Under the pieces are notes generated by a model, which was not told the origin of the DNA, searched no databases, and worked only from the letters and a program-made list of their open reading frames with translations. Made by a program: the position numbers and the translations under genes. Shown one piece after another: positions 32,736 through 43,949 of a stretch of 64,000 nt of DNA. The stretch's first letter is position 1. Every line of letters starts with the position of its first letter. Source of the stretch: Lentinula raphanica. Lineage: Eukaryota; Basidiomycota; Agaricomycetes; Agaricales; Omphalotaceae. The stretch is from the NCBI GenBank assembly GCA_027919835.1, contig JANVFP010000013.1, forward strand, positions 248,001 through 312,000, given 5' to 3'.

Positions 32736-34730
32736 ATGTTTCGATCTCTTGGTTCGTCGAAAATCCCTATCCTCGTCACCCTAGCCTCGGCTAGCTATGT
32801 CTCCAGTTTCTCGACGTTCCAATGGCCAAACTATCCACTAGCGTATGCGGAGAAACAGCTTTACGAGGGAGTCCTGGATATTCTCGTACAGAATTGTCCT
32901 CCGCGAGACAACACGACTATCCCTGCACAATGGCTTCGTATCGTGAGTCTCAAACCACAGATGAACGAACAGTGATAAACCCCAATCTCAGGCGTATCAT
33001 GACATGTCAACACACAATGTCGACGATGGGACCGGAGGACTGGACTCATCCATCCAATATGAGCTCGATCGCCCACAAGTACGCACTCCCTGAACACATC
33101 CGAATTTGACGATTTCTGAGAACAAACTTTACACAGAACATTGGTCAAGGCATGTTCGATTCTTTGAATGATTTCAGAGCCTTTGGAATTATCGCTCCGT
33201 TTTTCGGAAGTAAGTATCGTGAAATCTACAGATGGATTCCTGTTCATTTTCTCCTCGTTAGTGGCGGATACAATAGCATTAGGAGCTGTACTTGCCGTGG
33301 CGGGATGCGGAGGTCCCCTCATTCCTTTTAGCGCTGGACGTATCGATGCCACAGAAGCCGGCCCAGCAACGGTTCCCGAGCCTCAGCAGGATCTTGCTTC
33401 GCACACAGAGGCATTCCGGCGTCAGGGATTCACTCCTACGGAGATGATCTCTCTTGTCGCATGTGGACATACCCTAGGCGGAGTCAGACAAGTGGACTTT
33501 CCATTAGTGGTAACAGATCCTGAAGATGTTCTCCAAACTTTCGACACCACTATCAATTTTGACAATGCGGTGTAAGTCAATTCGCTTACTACTGCTGTTT
33601 CGATTCATCCGAGAGTTGTAGTGTATCAGAGTACCTGCAAAACACAACTCAGAACATCCTCGTCGTTGGACCAAACGTCACCACCAGGTCTGATTTCCGG
33701 ATCTTCTCCAGTGACGGGAATGTGACCATGCAAAGGTAGATTTACGGTTCCTCACTCTGAGTTACAACTGATTGCTGACTTCTTAAATACTAGTCTTCTT
33801 TCCTCTGATACATTCAACCGAACCTGTGTAACTCTCATCGAACGAATGTTGAACACTGTCCCAAGCGGAGTAACCCTCACTCAATCTCTCTCAGAACCGT
33901 TCGACTATGTCGTATCTCAACCAGTGTTCTCATACCGTAACGGCAGTTTGTATATGATTACTACACTACGAGTGAGTGGCTACACCAAACCGTGAGCTAA
34001 ACCTCAATCTCATCGTACCGTATGTTACTAGGTCATGGGTGATAACCCCAGTCGCACAGTGACCATGTTCTGGGCCGACCGACAGGGATCGACCTGTCCG
34101 TCCACGGGATGTACCGTATCCTCGAACAACATACAACAGGTCTTTTTCAGTATCATTGGTAACATACAAGGCCTCTCAGGGGACCGCTACCAATTCAATG
34201 CAACTATCAATCCGACCACCTCGATCTCCAAGTTCTGGTTTGAGGTCAACGAAAACGATGGTTCCGACCCCATCGTTGTTGACAATGGAGGATCTGATTT
34301 TGTGGTTGAACAAGATTCGGTGTTCGTCGACAACGGTCGCAGTGAACACTTACTTACTCCAACCTTTGAAGAAGTCACGCAAATTGTAGTAGCAGTAAGA
34401 TTCTCTCGTTGATCAATCTCATCGCAAAAGTCAAACATTCCTATTTTACAGGTCCGTGGAGATACTTCGTCTACGGTTTCCATCACCACATTTGACCCGG
34501 TGTCAGATGCTACATGTACAACGCCGCCTTTTGTTCCCGTCATTCTTACGACCAATCTTCAACTCGACGAGAACAATCCATCTGAAGGAGGATTTACATT
34601 CTTTACAACCAATATCTCTAACACAGCGAATTTCTTGAACATCACAGCGAATGTCGGTGGCACCACGCTTTCGCAAGAGAACGTTGACCTGAGTCTGACT
34701 TCTTTCCCTTTCATTTCCAATTCATCATGA
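32736..34730 (+). CDS. Secreted heme peroxidase, paralogue 1
   Basis: This is a plant-type peroxidase-superfamily enzyme, oxidising substrates with H2O2. The ATG at 32736 gives a signal peptide (ILVTLASASYVSSFS), then an N-terminal helix region. The distal site is WLRI-AYHDMSTHNVDDGTGG (R and H, with a Ca-type Asp), interrupted by intron 32943-32991. GGPLIPFSAGRIDATEAG comes next, and the proximal heme His is in LVACGHTLGGVR. A C-terminal extension of roughly 230 residues (FWADRQGSTCPSTGCT...SKFWFEVNENDGSD) is rich in Thr/Ser and N-glycosylation sites. Eight exons join in phase. About 560 residues, longer than classical class II enzymes. It converges on the PQ-loop gene downstream. Confidence 0.86.
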
Positions 34731-35102
34731 CGTCAAACGTTCAAGAGCGCTCGAGTCTGCGATACTTAAGTTGTTAAATGGTAGCTTCTGGTAGTTTAGG
34801 CGGTTCAAATTCTCGCTCTACAGTACACTATTTCTGTATCTTGATTATTGAATTTGTCGTGCCCGTCTGCATTTCTGCAGCTCAAGCCTTCGAGGAACCG
34901 ACTATGGATTTATCAGGGTGCCCAGGGAAGTTCAAAGGAACTTGAGACGTGTCAAAAGTGTATAGTGGCGTTGTTCAGTTTCTAGGATCGTCATAAGGCT
35001 CGCTCTTTGGTAGACGGGAGGTTTGATTCTACGTCTAGTGCTTAGTTGACCCACTGATATTTGACTGTCAACCTATGCAGATGGCAGTCCTAATAACGCT
35101 TA
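34731..35102. other. Spacer between convergent genes
   Basis: This holds the 3' ends of peroxidase 1 and the PQ-loop gene. No gene or repeat was recognised. Confidence 0.45.
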
Positions 35103-36369
35103 TCATGATTCTTCTGCTAACGCTAGAGCCTGTTCTAGGTCCTCTTCCTCGCTCAGGACTGGAGGTGGTGGGGGGTTGCCATACATTATTCGCTGTCCTA
35201 GAATAGCTATGCAGGAAGGTCGTATCGATTAGTGTAAATTCGAACATAATGACCTCAAGTGCACATACCGAAATCGATTGACAATTGGAAGATGGCGCAC
35301 ACCTTGAATTGTATTGATGAGCCTTGCAGGAAGAAGTATGCAGTCCTCGTTTATCAGGATTGTCAACAATCACGACACAGCTTTTCATACGACAAAGCTC
35401 ACTTGAATGCATCTCCCCCAACCCATCCGAGCAAGGTGGACATACGAAAGCCATAGAGCGACCTTTGCCGATAGTTACTGTAAGGAGTCAGGACGTTGTC
35501 AAAATATCATTCCCTGGGTATGCAATCAAATTCATGCACCTGACGAGTTGTGGTATCGGCAGAGTACTTTCAAGGCCAAGCGCAATGAAGCCCAGCAACG
35601 TAATAAATACTTGGGATCTCCCAAGAATCAGAAACAGGATTGCTTGAAACAAACTATGCAATGATACTCGAAAGGTCAGCACGACACTCACAGCGAACCG
35701 AGAAAGGGGACACACATCAAGCCAGCCAGAAATTCGATGTATTGGGTATAAGATGACCACTGCCAGAACGCATAAATCCTGTTCGAAGTGCCGAGGCCCT
35801 CCGGACTAATTCGAGGGCGATATATTATACAAATGTACAGCAGCGCAAGCTGAAGAGACACATGGATAATCAGACAAGGCTATAAGGAACAGAGTCTGAC
35901 ACGCACCTGAGCTAATATCATCAAGATTGACTGGATCAACAACGCCAACGCAAAACGATCGCTGGGGCCGTATTTGTGAGCCCGTATTCAAGCAGAAGCA
36001 GGATGACTCAGGCATACCCCAGCCAGAAGAAGCATCTGGTGATATTTGCTATCAATCTGAGCAGGGTATTTCAGTCGAAACAGGACATGTTAGACAGAAA
36101 AACACGTACAGGATAGCACAAACGTCTCTTGAGAAGCCAGTTGAGTCTCTGACCATTGACGTGTCAGCAGAATGCAGAGAGCGAAGGTATTCAGCGCCAA
36201 CTTTTTCTTCACAATAGAATAGGCTTGGTCGGCGTAGACCTATCGATAGTGGATACATACATCACCGTCAACAAAATCCGGGCTCATGCGATATGGCACG
36301 TACTAAGGGAGGCCCTACGGCCATGCCCACAGATGCTACAGTAGATATCCATCCAGAAGATTCAATCAT
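35103..36369 (-). CDS. PQ-loop repeat membrane protein (SLC66A2/ANY1-like), ten exons
   Basis: This gene has ten very short exons and so has no long ORF. Starting at the ATG at 36369: MIESSGWISTVASVGMAVGPPL, VYADQAYSIVKKK, DSTGFSRDVCAIL, LIANITRCFFWLG, RFALALLIQSILMILAQ, LALLYICIIYRPRISPEG, AILFLILGRSQVFITLLG with the PQ motif in LESTLPIPQLV, NYRQRSLYGFRMSTLLGW, TAYFFLQGSSIQFKVCAI, and ILGQRIMYGNPPPPP, ending ALAEES at the TGA at 35103. Hydrophobic segments and two PQ-loop halves fit a seven-helix transporter or scramblase-like protein of Golgi/endosome membranes. Length is about 235 residues, typical of the family. All ten joins keep phase with GT-AG ends. Confidence 0.85.
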
Positions 36370-36695
36370 TGCAAGAGGTGTGTTGTAGAATGCCAACAGA
36401 GATGAGAGGACGGGAAGAATTAGGCAAGTGTGAACGAGTTTCACTGAGATTCGAAGTTCGGGACAATTGTTCGGGAGTGACGCAACGAGCCCACGTGCAT
36501 ATGGTAACCGGGCGCTTTGGAGTGAACTTGAGTCTGAAATTGCACGAACGCTCGACCAACTTGCTGAACGCGTCGAACGCGTCAAACACGCGTCGAACGC
36601 GGTCGAATCAATCCAAAAATCATTGATAGGTCCCATTAATTTTGTGCTCTATCCTAATAGCTACTAGATAACGAGTTGGAGTGTAGCAAACAATT
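36370..36695. other. Spacer upstream of the PQ-loop gene
   Basis: It contains a short tandem stretch (GTCGAACGCGTCGAACGCGT) near 36565-36605 and the likely PQ-loop promoter. No gene is seen. Confidence 0.45.
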
Positions 36696-38707
36696 CTACC
36701 CACTGACAGTCACAAAAGGGAAATTGACAATAGTCATATCGAAGTATTCCTGTGTATACGTCGTGCCACCGACGTCTGCTGAAAGGTTCACGAAGTTCAC
36801 AGTCTCGCTAACATTGGTCGTGAAAAACGTGAATCCTCCTTCTGCTGGGTTGCTCGCGTCGAGCTGTAATTCGGTCGTAGTGACTGTGAGAACGTAAGGA
36901 GGGGCTGAAGCAGCTGAATTGGGATCAAACGCGGTCACGGATCCAGTGGATGTAGCGTCACCACGCATCTGTCAGTATCGAGTGTTCATGAGTCCGCGAA
37001 CTTGTACAGCAAGAAAATAGGTGTACGTACTGCCACGACTAGCTTCCGATATTCATTAAAGGACGAGGATACTTCCACATTCTCGCTGCGGCTGTTATCG
37101 ATGAACACCATATCTTGAGCTATAATGAAGCCAGAGCCCCCGTTGTCCACCACAAGAGGAGCAGATCCATCGTTCTCGTCGATTTCGAACCAAAACTTTG
37201 AGAGGGATGTCGTAGAGTTGATGCTTGCGTTGAACGAATAACGCGTTCCTGTGAGGCCTTGGATATTCCCGATGAGACTGAAGACGACTGCCTGTGAATT
37301 TGTAGCTGGGGATGTGCAACCAGTTGATGGACATGATGATCCTTGTCGATCTGTCCAGAGGATGCTGGCTGTGCGAGAAGGGTTGTTACTAGGATTAATG
37401 ACCTGAGGACACGATGAGTCTCCTCGAGCTGATATGAGATAAGTAGACGAAGAATACTCACACGAAGCGTCGTTGCCATAGACAATGAACCATCCCGATA
37501 CGAGAAAAGCGGCTCGGAGATAACATAGTCGAAAGGTTCAGAGATAGGTTGGGTAAGGGTCACACCCTCTGGTACCGTGTTTATCATACGCCCAATCAAG
37601 TCTTGACAAGTTGCACTGAATGTATCAGCGGTAAGAAGGCTTTTGTAGTGACGATAAGTGATTCGAGCAAGACAGAATAAAACTTCAACAAACCGACACA
37701 CCTTTGCATCGTAACATTCCCGTCACTGGAGAAGATTCGAAGGTCCGACCTAGTGGTAACATTGGGCCCCATGACAAGGATATTCTGCGTCGTGTTTTGA
37801 AGATATTCGGATACACTGGAATCCTTTAGATAGGCTCATGGATGGGAGCGTTTTCCACTTACACACGATTATCAAAATTAGTGGTGCTATCGAACGTTTG
37901 CACATCTTCTTCAGTATCAGTCACCACCAACGGGAAGTCCACTTGTCTGACTCCTCCAAGGGTATGACCACACGCAACGAGAGATATCATCTCTGTAGGA
38001 GTAAAACCCTGACGTCTGAATGATTCTGTATGGGAGGCAAGATCCTGCTGGGGTTCGGGTACAGTGGCTGGACCGGCTTCTGTCGCATCAATACGGCCAG
38101 CACTGAAAGGGATGAGGGGACCCCCACATCCCGCAACAGCGAAGATAGCTCCTAATGCTATCGTATCTGCCACTGCAAAGCATCATTGACGATCAGTAAT
38201 TGCTGCCGTTGAGTTCAGCTTAAGAATAACACACTTCCAAAAAATGGAGTTGCGATCCGAAAAGCCTTGAAGTCGTTCAACGACTCTATCATTCCTTTAC
38301 CCACGTTCTGTGTAACAATATTCGATAAGATATGAGTAGCAGGATCGAGACGATATATATACCTGAGATCGATCGAGCTCATACTGGATGGAAGAATCCA
38401 ATCCTCCTGTTCCATCGTCCACATCATGAGTAGACATATCATGATACGCCTGATGAATTTTCAGATGAGTTTTGGAAGACTCATTACAGTAATCACTCAC
38501 GATACGTAGCCATTGCGCAGGGATCGTCGTGTTATCACGCGGTGCACAGTCCTGCACTAGGATGCCCATGGAGCCTTCATAGATCTGGATATCTGCATAA
38601 GACAGTTGAGGATTGGGCCATTTGAAGGTAGAAAGACAGTGTGCAAAATCGGCGAAGGCAACGGTTATGATTGTTGGAGCATACAAGGAATGGATGAATC
38701 GCACCAT
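36696..38707 (-). CDS. Secreted heme peroxidase, paralogue 2
   Basis: The ATG at 38707 gives a signal peptide (YAPTIITVAFADFAHC). The exon plan is the same as paralogue 1, with distal WLRI-AYHDMSTHDVDDGTGG and proximal SLVACGHTLGGVR intact. The middle block GGPLIPFSAGRIDATEAGPA is identical to its sisters, while the N-terminus and C-terminal extension differ more (for example SKFWFEIDENDGSAPLVVDN). The stop is at 36696. No frame break was found, so it appears functional. It is on the same strand as paralogue 3, 1.1 kb away. Confidence 0.85.
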
Positions 38708-39809
38708 GGGCGGAAAATTGGTTACTTACTTGCATTGGGACACAGTCTCTTATATACGCCAGATAGAGCCAAGGCCAACCCGGAACCAACAAATATTAAT
38801 TTTCTCGCACCTCCCTCGCTGTAACACCAAGGGCAGGACAGGCCGCTACAAAGCAATGCGCAATTATTGCACAATAGATTTGACTGACTACAAGACACAA
38901 CCTGGCACAACCTGACAGCGAATTATGAGTTGAAAACGGTAAACAGGATAATTAATCACCTCAACGCGCTAGTATTTTTGACCGACTCTGACCGGTGGAC
39001 CCCTGGCAACGTTCAATGAACTTGGAGGCTTGAGGAAGCTTGAGGGGTGCTCGACAAACAGCTCGATTACTCGAAAAATTGTTGAAGGTTGTTGGTACGG
39101 TTGATGGCCTTCAACGAATATACCTGGCTGAACTCGGCATTACAGAAACTCGAGCATGAGCTAACTTCCCGCAATCATGATATCAAAAACCCTGCAGGAT
39201 GTCATTTGGGCTCTGAATCGGACCGACGGAGTTTTCGCTAGGCTTTCAGTGGACGAAATGGCAAGGAGGGAATACTACAAGCTGCAGCCTCAGGTGTACC
39301 TAGTAGTTGCGAGCATTACTATAGCAGGGCCGTCGATTGCCTGTGGCCCTATCAGGAGCCTCTTCATATTGTAGCAATGGTTCGATTCTTGGATATTACG
39401 CATGGCAAGAGCTGAGGAACGTCGTGTAATCTGAATTTCGGATTATTGACGGAAGATTCAAGAGCTTGAGCGACCAGCGCTTAGCTGCAGAGTTTGGAGC
39501 GTGTGAATCGTGATCGACCCGTGCCGAAGCGTTGCCGGGTGGCTCGGGTTGCGGCGGCCGGCCATCCTCCAGAGTCCAGAGTTGAGGTTCAAACGTTCAC
39601 TGTTCAGGTTCATTCCCTTGACGTGGTCAAATTTGCCATGCTTAGAGCATCGACCTAGCTCATATTTTGGGAACGGAGGAAAGAATCGAGGTTCAAATCA
39701 TGATATTCAGAGCCCAGCGAGAGTAAATTGCTCACAATGTCCGAACCACAAATGATTAGAAATACGAATATACGATAGAGTACTTTATTGTCCACTGCCC
39801 GAAATTGGA
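38708..39809. other. 1.1-kb spacer between peroxidases 2 and 3
   Basis: A TATATACG element near 38752 fits a promoter for peroxidase 2. The rest has no convincing ORF, domain or repeat. Confidence 0.45.
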
Positions 39810-41816
39810 TCACGAAATATCTACTTCTGGGAAAGAAGCCACAGTCAAGTCAACGTTCTCTTGTCCAATCGTCGTGCTATTCACGATTGCCGTGATATCC
39901 AAGAAATTTACCGAGTTGGAGATATTAGTCGTAAAGAATGTGAATCCCCCTTCAGACGGGTTGCTTTCGTCGAGTTGGAGGTCGGCCGCAAGGATGACGG
40001 GAAGGTAAGGAGGGGAGCTGGAGTTTGCAAAGGGATTGAATGTGGTAATGGACACCGTAGACGAAGCGTCTCCCCGGACCTGCAAGATGGAAGTATTAGG
40101 TTAGCGCTTCGTGAAGGATCATGATAGTGATAAGAAAAGGTTCATACTGCTACAACGAGTTTGGTGAAATCTACTGTCGAAGTCAGTACGACTTCGCTTC
40201 GACTGTTATCGACAAAGACTGAATCTTGTTCAATGGCAAATCCAGGCCCTCCGTTGTCCACAACGATGACGTCGGAACCATCGTTTTCGTTGACCTCGAA
40301 CCAGAACTTGGAGATCGAGGTAGTCGGATTTATAGTTGCGTTGAACAAGTACATGTTTGCCGAAAGACCTTGTATGTTACCAATGAGACCGAAGATAACC
40401 TGTTCGGTGGCTTTCGAAGGTACGGTACATCCAGTGGATGGACAAGTCGATCCCTGTCGGTCGGCCCAGAACATTGTGATGGTGCGACTGGGATTTTCGT
40501 TCATAACCTAGTGGTACGGCGAAAGATGTGGCATGAAGTTGAGCTTGGCATTTAGATTAGGTACTTACTCGTAATTCGGTTATCATAGACATATTACCAT
40601 CCCGGTACGAAAACAAGGGTTGAGACACAACGTAGTCGAATGGCTCTGATATTGGCTGAGTGAGGTTCACACTGCTTGGTACAGTGTTCAACATCCGTTC
40701 AATAAGAGTTCCACAAGTTTCGTTGAACGTATCGGAAGAAAGTAGGCTATTTGGAAAACGAACAATTTAAGCTTCAGAGCAGCGAACATCAACGACTTGT
40801 ACCCACCTTTGCATGGTCACATTTCCGTCGCTCGAGAAAATTCGAAAGTCGGATCGAGTAGTCACATTCGGCCCTACGACAAGAACATTCTGAGTCATGT
40901 TTTGCAGATACTCTGATACACTGAGTCTCTCCGGTAAAATGTGAGCAGCAGCAGTTGACAACACGACTCACACTGCATTGTCAAAATTGACCGTAGTGTC
41001 AAAGGTTTGGACATAGTCTTCAGGATCTGTTACCACTAATGGAAAGTCCACCTGTCTGACTCCGCCAAGGGTATGTCCGCAAGCGACGAGAGCTATCATC
41101 TCTGTAGGAGTAAATCCCTGACGCCGGAATGATTCTGTATGCGAAGCAAGATCCTGTTGAGGCTCGGGGACCGTTGCTGGGCCGGCTTCCGTTGCATCGA
41201 TACGTCCAGCGCTGAAAGGAATAAGGGGACCTCCACAACCCGCAACGCCAAGTATGGCTCCCAAAGCCATCAAGTCCGCCACTGGTGAGAATACAATGAG
41301 TCACATACGAAACCATTGGGCTTTCAGAGTAGATACTCACTTCCGAAAAATGGAGCCCTGATATTGAACGATTTGCCAAAATCAGTCAATGAGTCGACCA
41401 TTCCTTCGCCGACGTTCTATGAAAACCTCATTCCATGAAAATCGATTTTTCATGTTCAGCGAGGCTTACCTGTGATCGATCAAGCTCATACTGGATGGAT
41501 GCGTCCAGTCCTCCAGTTCCATCGTCAACATTGTGTGTCGACATGTCATGATATGCCTTATCAGCAGGATCGTCAATCCCATCCCAGGAGTCCACGATGA
41601 CAAACTCACTATACGAAGCCATTGTGCAGGGATAGTCGTGTTGATACGCACCGGACAATTCTGTGCAAGAATATCCAATGGTCCTTGATAAAGTTGTTTC
41701 TCCGCATACGCTAACAGAACGTTGGGCCATTGAAACGTCGGGAAACTGTGGACATGACCAGCCAAGGCTAAGGCTGCGAGCACAAGGGCATTTAAAAGAC
41801 GGAAGGAATGAAGCAT
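39810..41816 (-). CDS. Secreted heme peroxidase, paralogue 3
   Basis: The ATG at 41816 gives a signal peptide (LLNALVLAALALAGHVHS). Distal WLRI-AYHDMSTHNVDDGTGG and proximal ALVACGHTLGGVR are intact. The C-terminal extension (FWADRQGSTCPSTGCTVPSK, FTFFTTNISNSVNFLDITA) is close to paralogue 1, and so is the upstream DNA, in inverted orientation. The stop is at 39810. It has the same eight-exon structure. Paralogues 1 and 3 look like the most recent pair. Confidence 0.86.
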
Positions 41817-42348
41817 ATGAAGGAAGTTGGATCCTTAAGGCGGCACTCTAGTCACTTATATATGCCAAAAATCTTTGACTATATGACTCTCAAATCGATG
41901 AGGACAAAACTCGCCGCTGCAGTGAAATTTTTCAGCGACTTCAACTATATGCAATAGATTTCCACTCACCCAATGTGCGTCTAGGCACCATCCCTATGAC
42001 ATTCGAATGGGATCCGAATGGATAACAAATGGGCGCCCTTTGCTTGCAAAGCAACGAATGTAATTTACCTAGAATCTTCGCCGAAAATCACTGGATGGCG
42101 ACTGTATCACTGACTCCAGTCCGTATAGATATGGTCAGAAAGAGCCGTTATGAGTCCGAACTTTTTTTATCGCGGTTCTGGCAATCAACTGCACAGAGAT
42201 CGGACACCTCCCTCGTATAGGATTAACCTAGCTTGTATTGTACATTCATCCTGCTTTCAATATTTCGTACAAACATTCAGTTGGACACTTTGGACGGTAC
42301 AGTTTTCCTGTGATCGTTATGATTAGAACGATGAAACGGGACCAGAGA
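41817..42348. other. Promoter region of peroxidase 3
   Basis: The first 220 bp are homologous, inverted, to the promoter side of peroxidase 1. The remainder is unremarkable. Confidence 0.5.
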
Positions 42349-42678
42349 CTAGACGTGGAAAACTTTAGAAAGAAACACGGACCCAGTCATCTTCTCATAT
42401 TGATTCCTCAACCCATCTGTGATCTTTTCGTTCGTGTCGCGATTCAGAGTATGTCCAGTCTTCTTCTCAATGAAGTCAAGTGCTGAGATGAACAGAGTCA
42501 AACCAAAGTATGAGATCTGAGACTCGGAGTGATCTGAACCTGGAAGCTAACCTTTGTCACCGTAATCCTCCTGCTGATTCGACCCACTGGCCATAGTGCC
42601 GGTGGAATTCGCGTCGTTAGTTCCAACAGTCGTGTTGGTAGCAGAATTGTTGGTGAGCTTGTTCAGAAAGGAAGACAT
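42349..42678 (-). CDS. Small conserved hypothetical protein (two exons)
   Basis: The ATG at 42678 opens exon 1 (42552-42678, MSSFLNKLTNNSATNT, then Asn/Thr/Gly-rich to QQEDYGDK). An intron with GTTAGC...CTCAG ends follows, and exon 2 starts at 42482 (ALDFIEKKTGHTLNRDTNEK, then ITDGLRNQYEKMTGS), ending at the TAG at 42349. The product is about 87 residues, polar and probably helical at the C-terminus. Proteins of this pattern recur in mushrooms, but I know no function. A decayed relative lies at 31822-32025. Confidence 0.7.
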
Positions 42679-43670
42679 TGTTGTTTGAAGCAAGTTGGAA
42701 GATGTTGGAAGATGTTGGAAGTAGCAAGTCAATGAGTTTCCCTGAGTTTCCCCAAAGATGACGATTTTTGAACAGAGTGGATTTCCACCATGACGTCACG
42801 CGTAAGCCACGTTCTGACCCCTTTTCCGGTGCAACCTGGCTCAGCCCTCGAGCTTCAGCGCTAGCCATTGCCACCAGGTGTCAGGCTGAGGATTTGCAAC
42901 TGGATGTCGACATCGAAATTCAACGAATGATGCTGTCCAGTTAGTATTTTTTGTGAATGAACTTGGTCTCATCTCCCAAGCGTCAAGTATGTACTTAGTG
43001 ACTCACCGAGGTCTACAAGGGTCTACGGCGCTGAGCGATAGTAGTAACTCTCAGATGATTTTGTTGTCCATGAAGGTTAGGCCCCAGTGAAAATCCCGTC
43101 GGGTGAGATCGAGTGAGAAAAGGTGTAGTCGGGTCACTCGATGCGATCCGTTCTGGCTCGAAATATGAGACATTTACAGATGGAGATTCGAGTGACATCG
43201 TTTGCTATAGAATCGCATCGTTTCTTTCATATAGAGAGCCCGTTTCTAGGCTGTTCTTTTAGGTTCTTTTCTTATTGCATTCGTTCCCTCATATATTCTG
43301 TTCATACTGGTTTAGATTGGTTGAAAATGATAATATACATTGTGTGACTGGATAGTACATCGGTTTCCTTAATTAACAACTTGTGGAACTGTTCATGGAC
43401 GGGATAGAGAAATGTGAACCTAGTCATCGAGTGTCCACTATCCTCCTGTACTACCAGCTTGCCATTGAAAAAATTTTGGGAGACTGGCGTAACCATTGTC
43501 AAAAAGACCTAGTTACGCCGATGAGGCTTTTGAGAGCGAGCGCGAGGTTTCAGAATGCGGAAGAGTATATCATGTCATTGAGAGCTTGCTTGGAGCGAGG
43601 AGCAGCTACAATGTCAACAGTGTCAATATCTCATCTGAGCAACATATACAGCCGTACTCACCTCAGGCCA
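42679..43670. other. Gene-poor spacer
   Basis: No ORF with splice support and no repeat array was found. A direct GTTGGAAGAT triplet near 42692-42720 lies just upstream of the small gene. Confidence 0.4.
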
Positions 43671-43949
43671 TCAGGAAGAACCAACATGAAGCGGTGACTG
43701 TTGAGTCAAACTTGGGCACAGATGCTGTGAGGAAAATAACAGGAAGCAAACGACAAAAGGCATCAGACACTCACTCGTCAATTTGAGTATACTTGCAGAA
43801 CATACCTTTTGTTTGACAACCCAAAGTTCCTTCTCCAACACCTGCTTGAAATGACCTGTTGTTAGGCCTAGAGTCCATTGGTAAAGAACATCTTCGCTGT
43901 GGCAGGGGAGAGTCAAGACTGTAGAGAAGTCAGTGGGATGAACAGACAT
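43671..43949 (-). CDS. Doubtful small ORF, possibly two exons
   Basis: The ATG at 43949 gives about 48 residues (MSVHPTDFSTVLTLPCHSED...) up to a good donor (AAG|GTATGT). A TTTTCCTCACAG acceptor follows, with a further 17 codons to a TGA. I recognise no family. It may be the start of a longer spliced gene, or noise. Confidence 0.25.
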   Translation of the reverse strand: MSVHPTDFSTVLTLPCHSEDVLYQWTLGLTTGHFKQVLEKELWVVKQKVCSASILKLTSECLMPFVVCFLLFSSQHLCPSLTQQSPLHVGSS

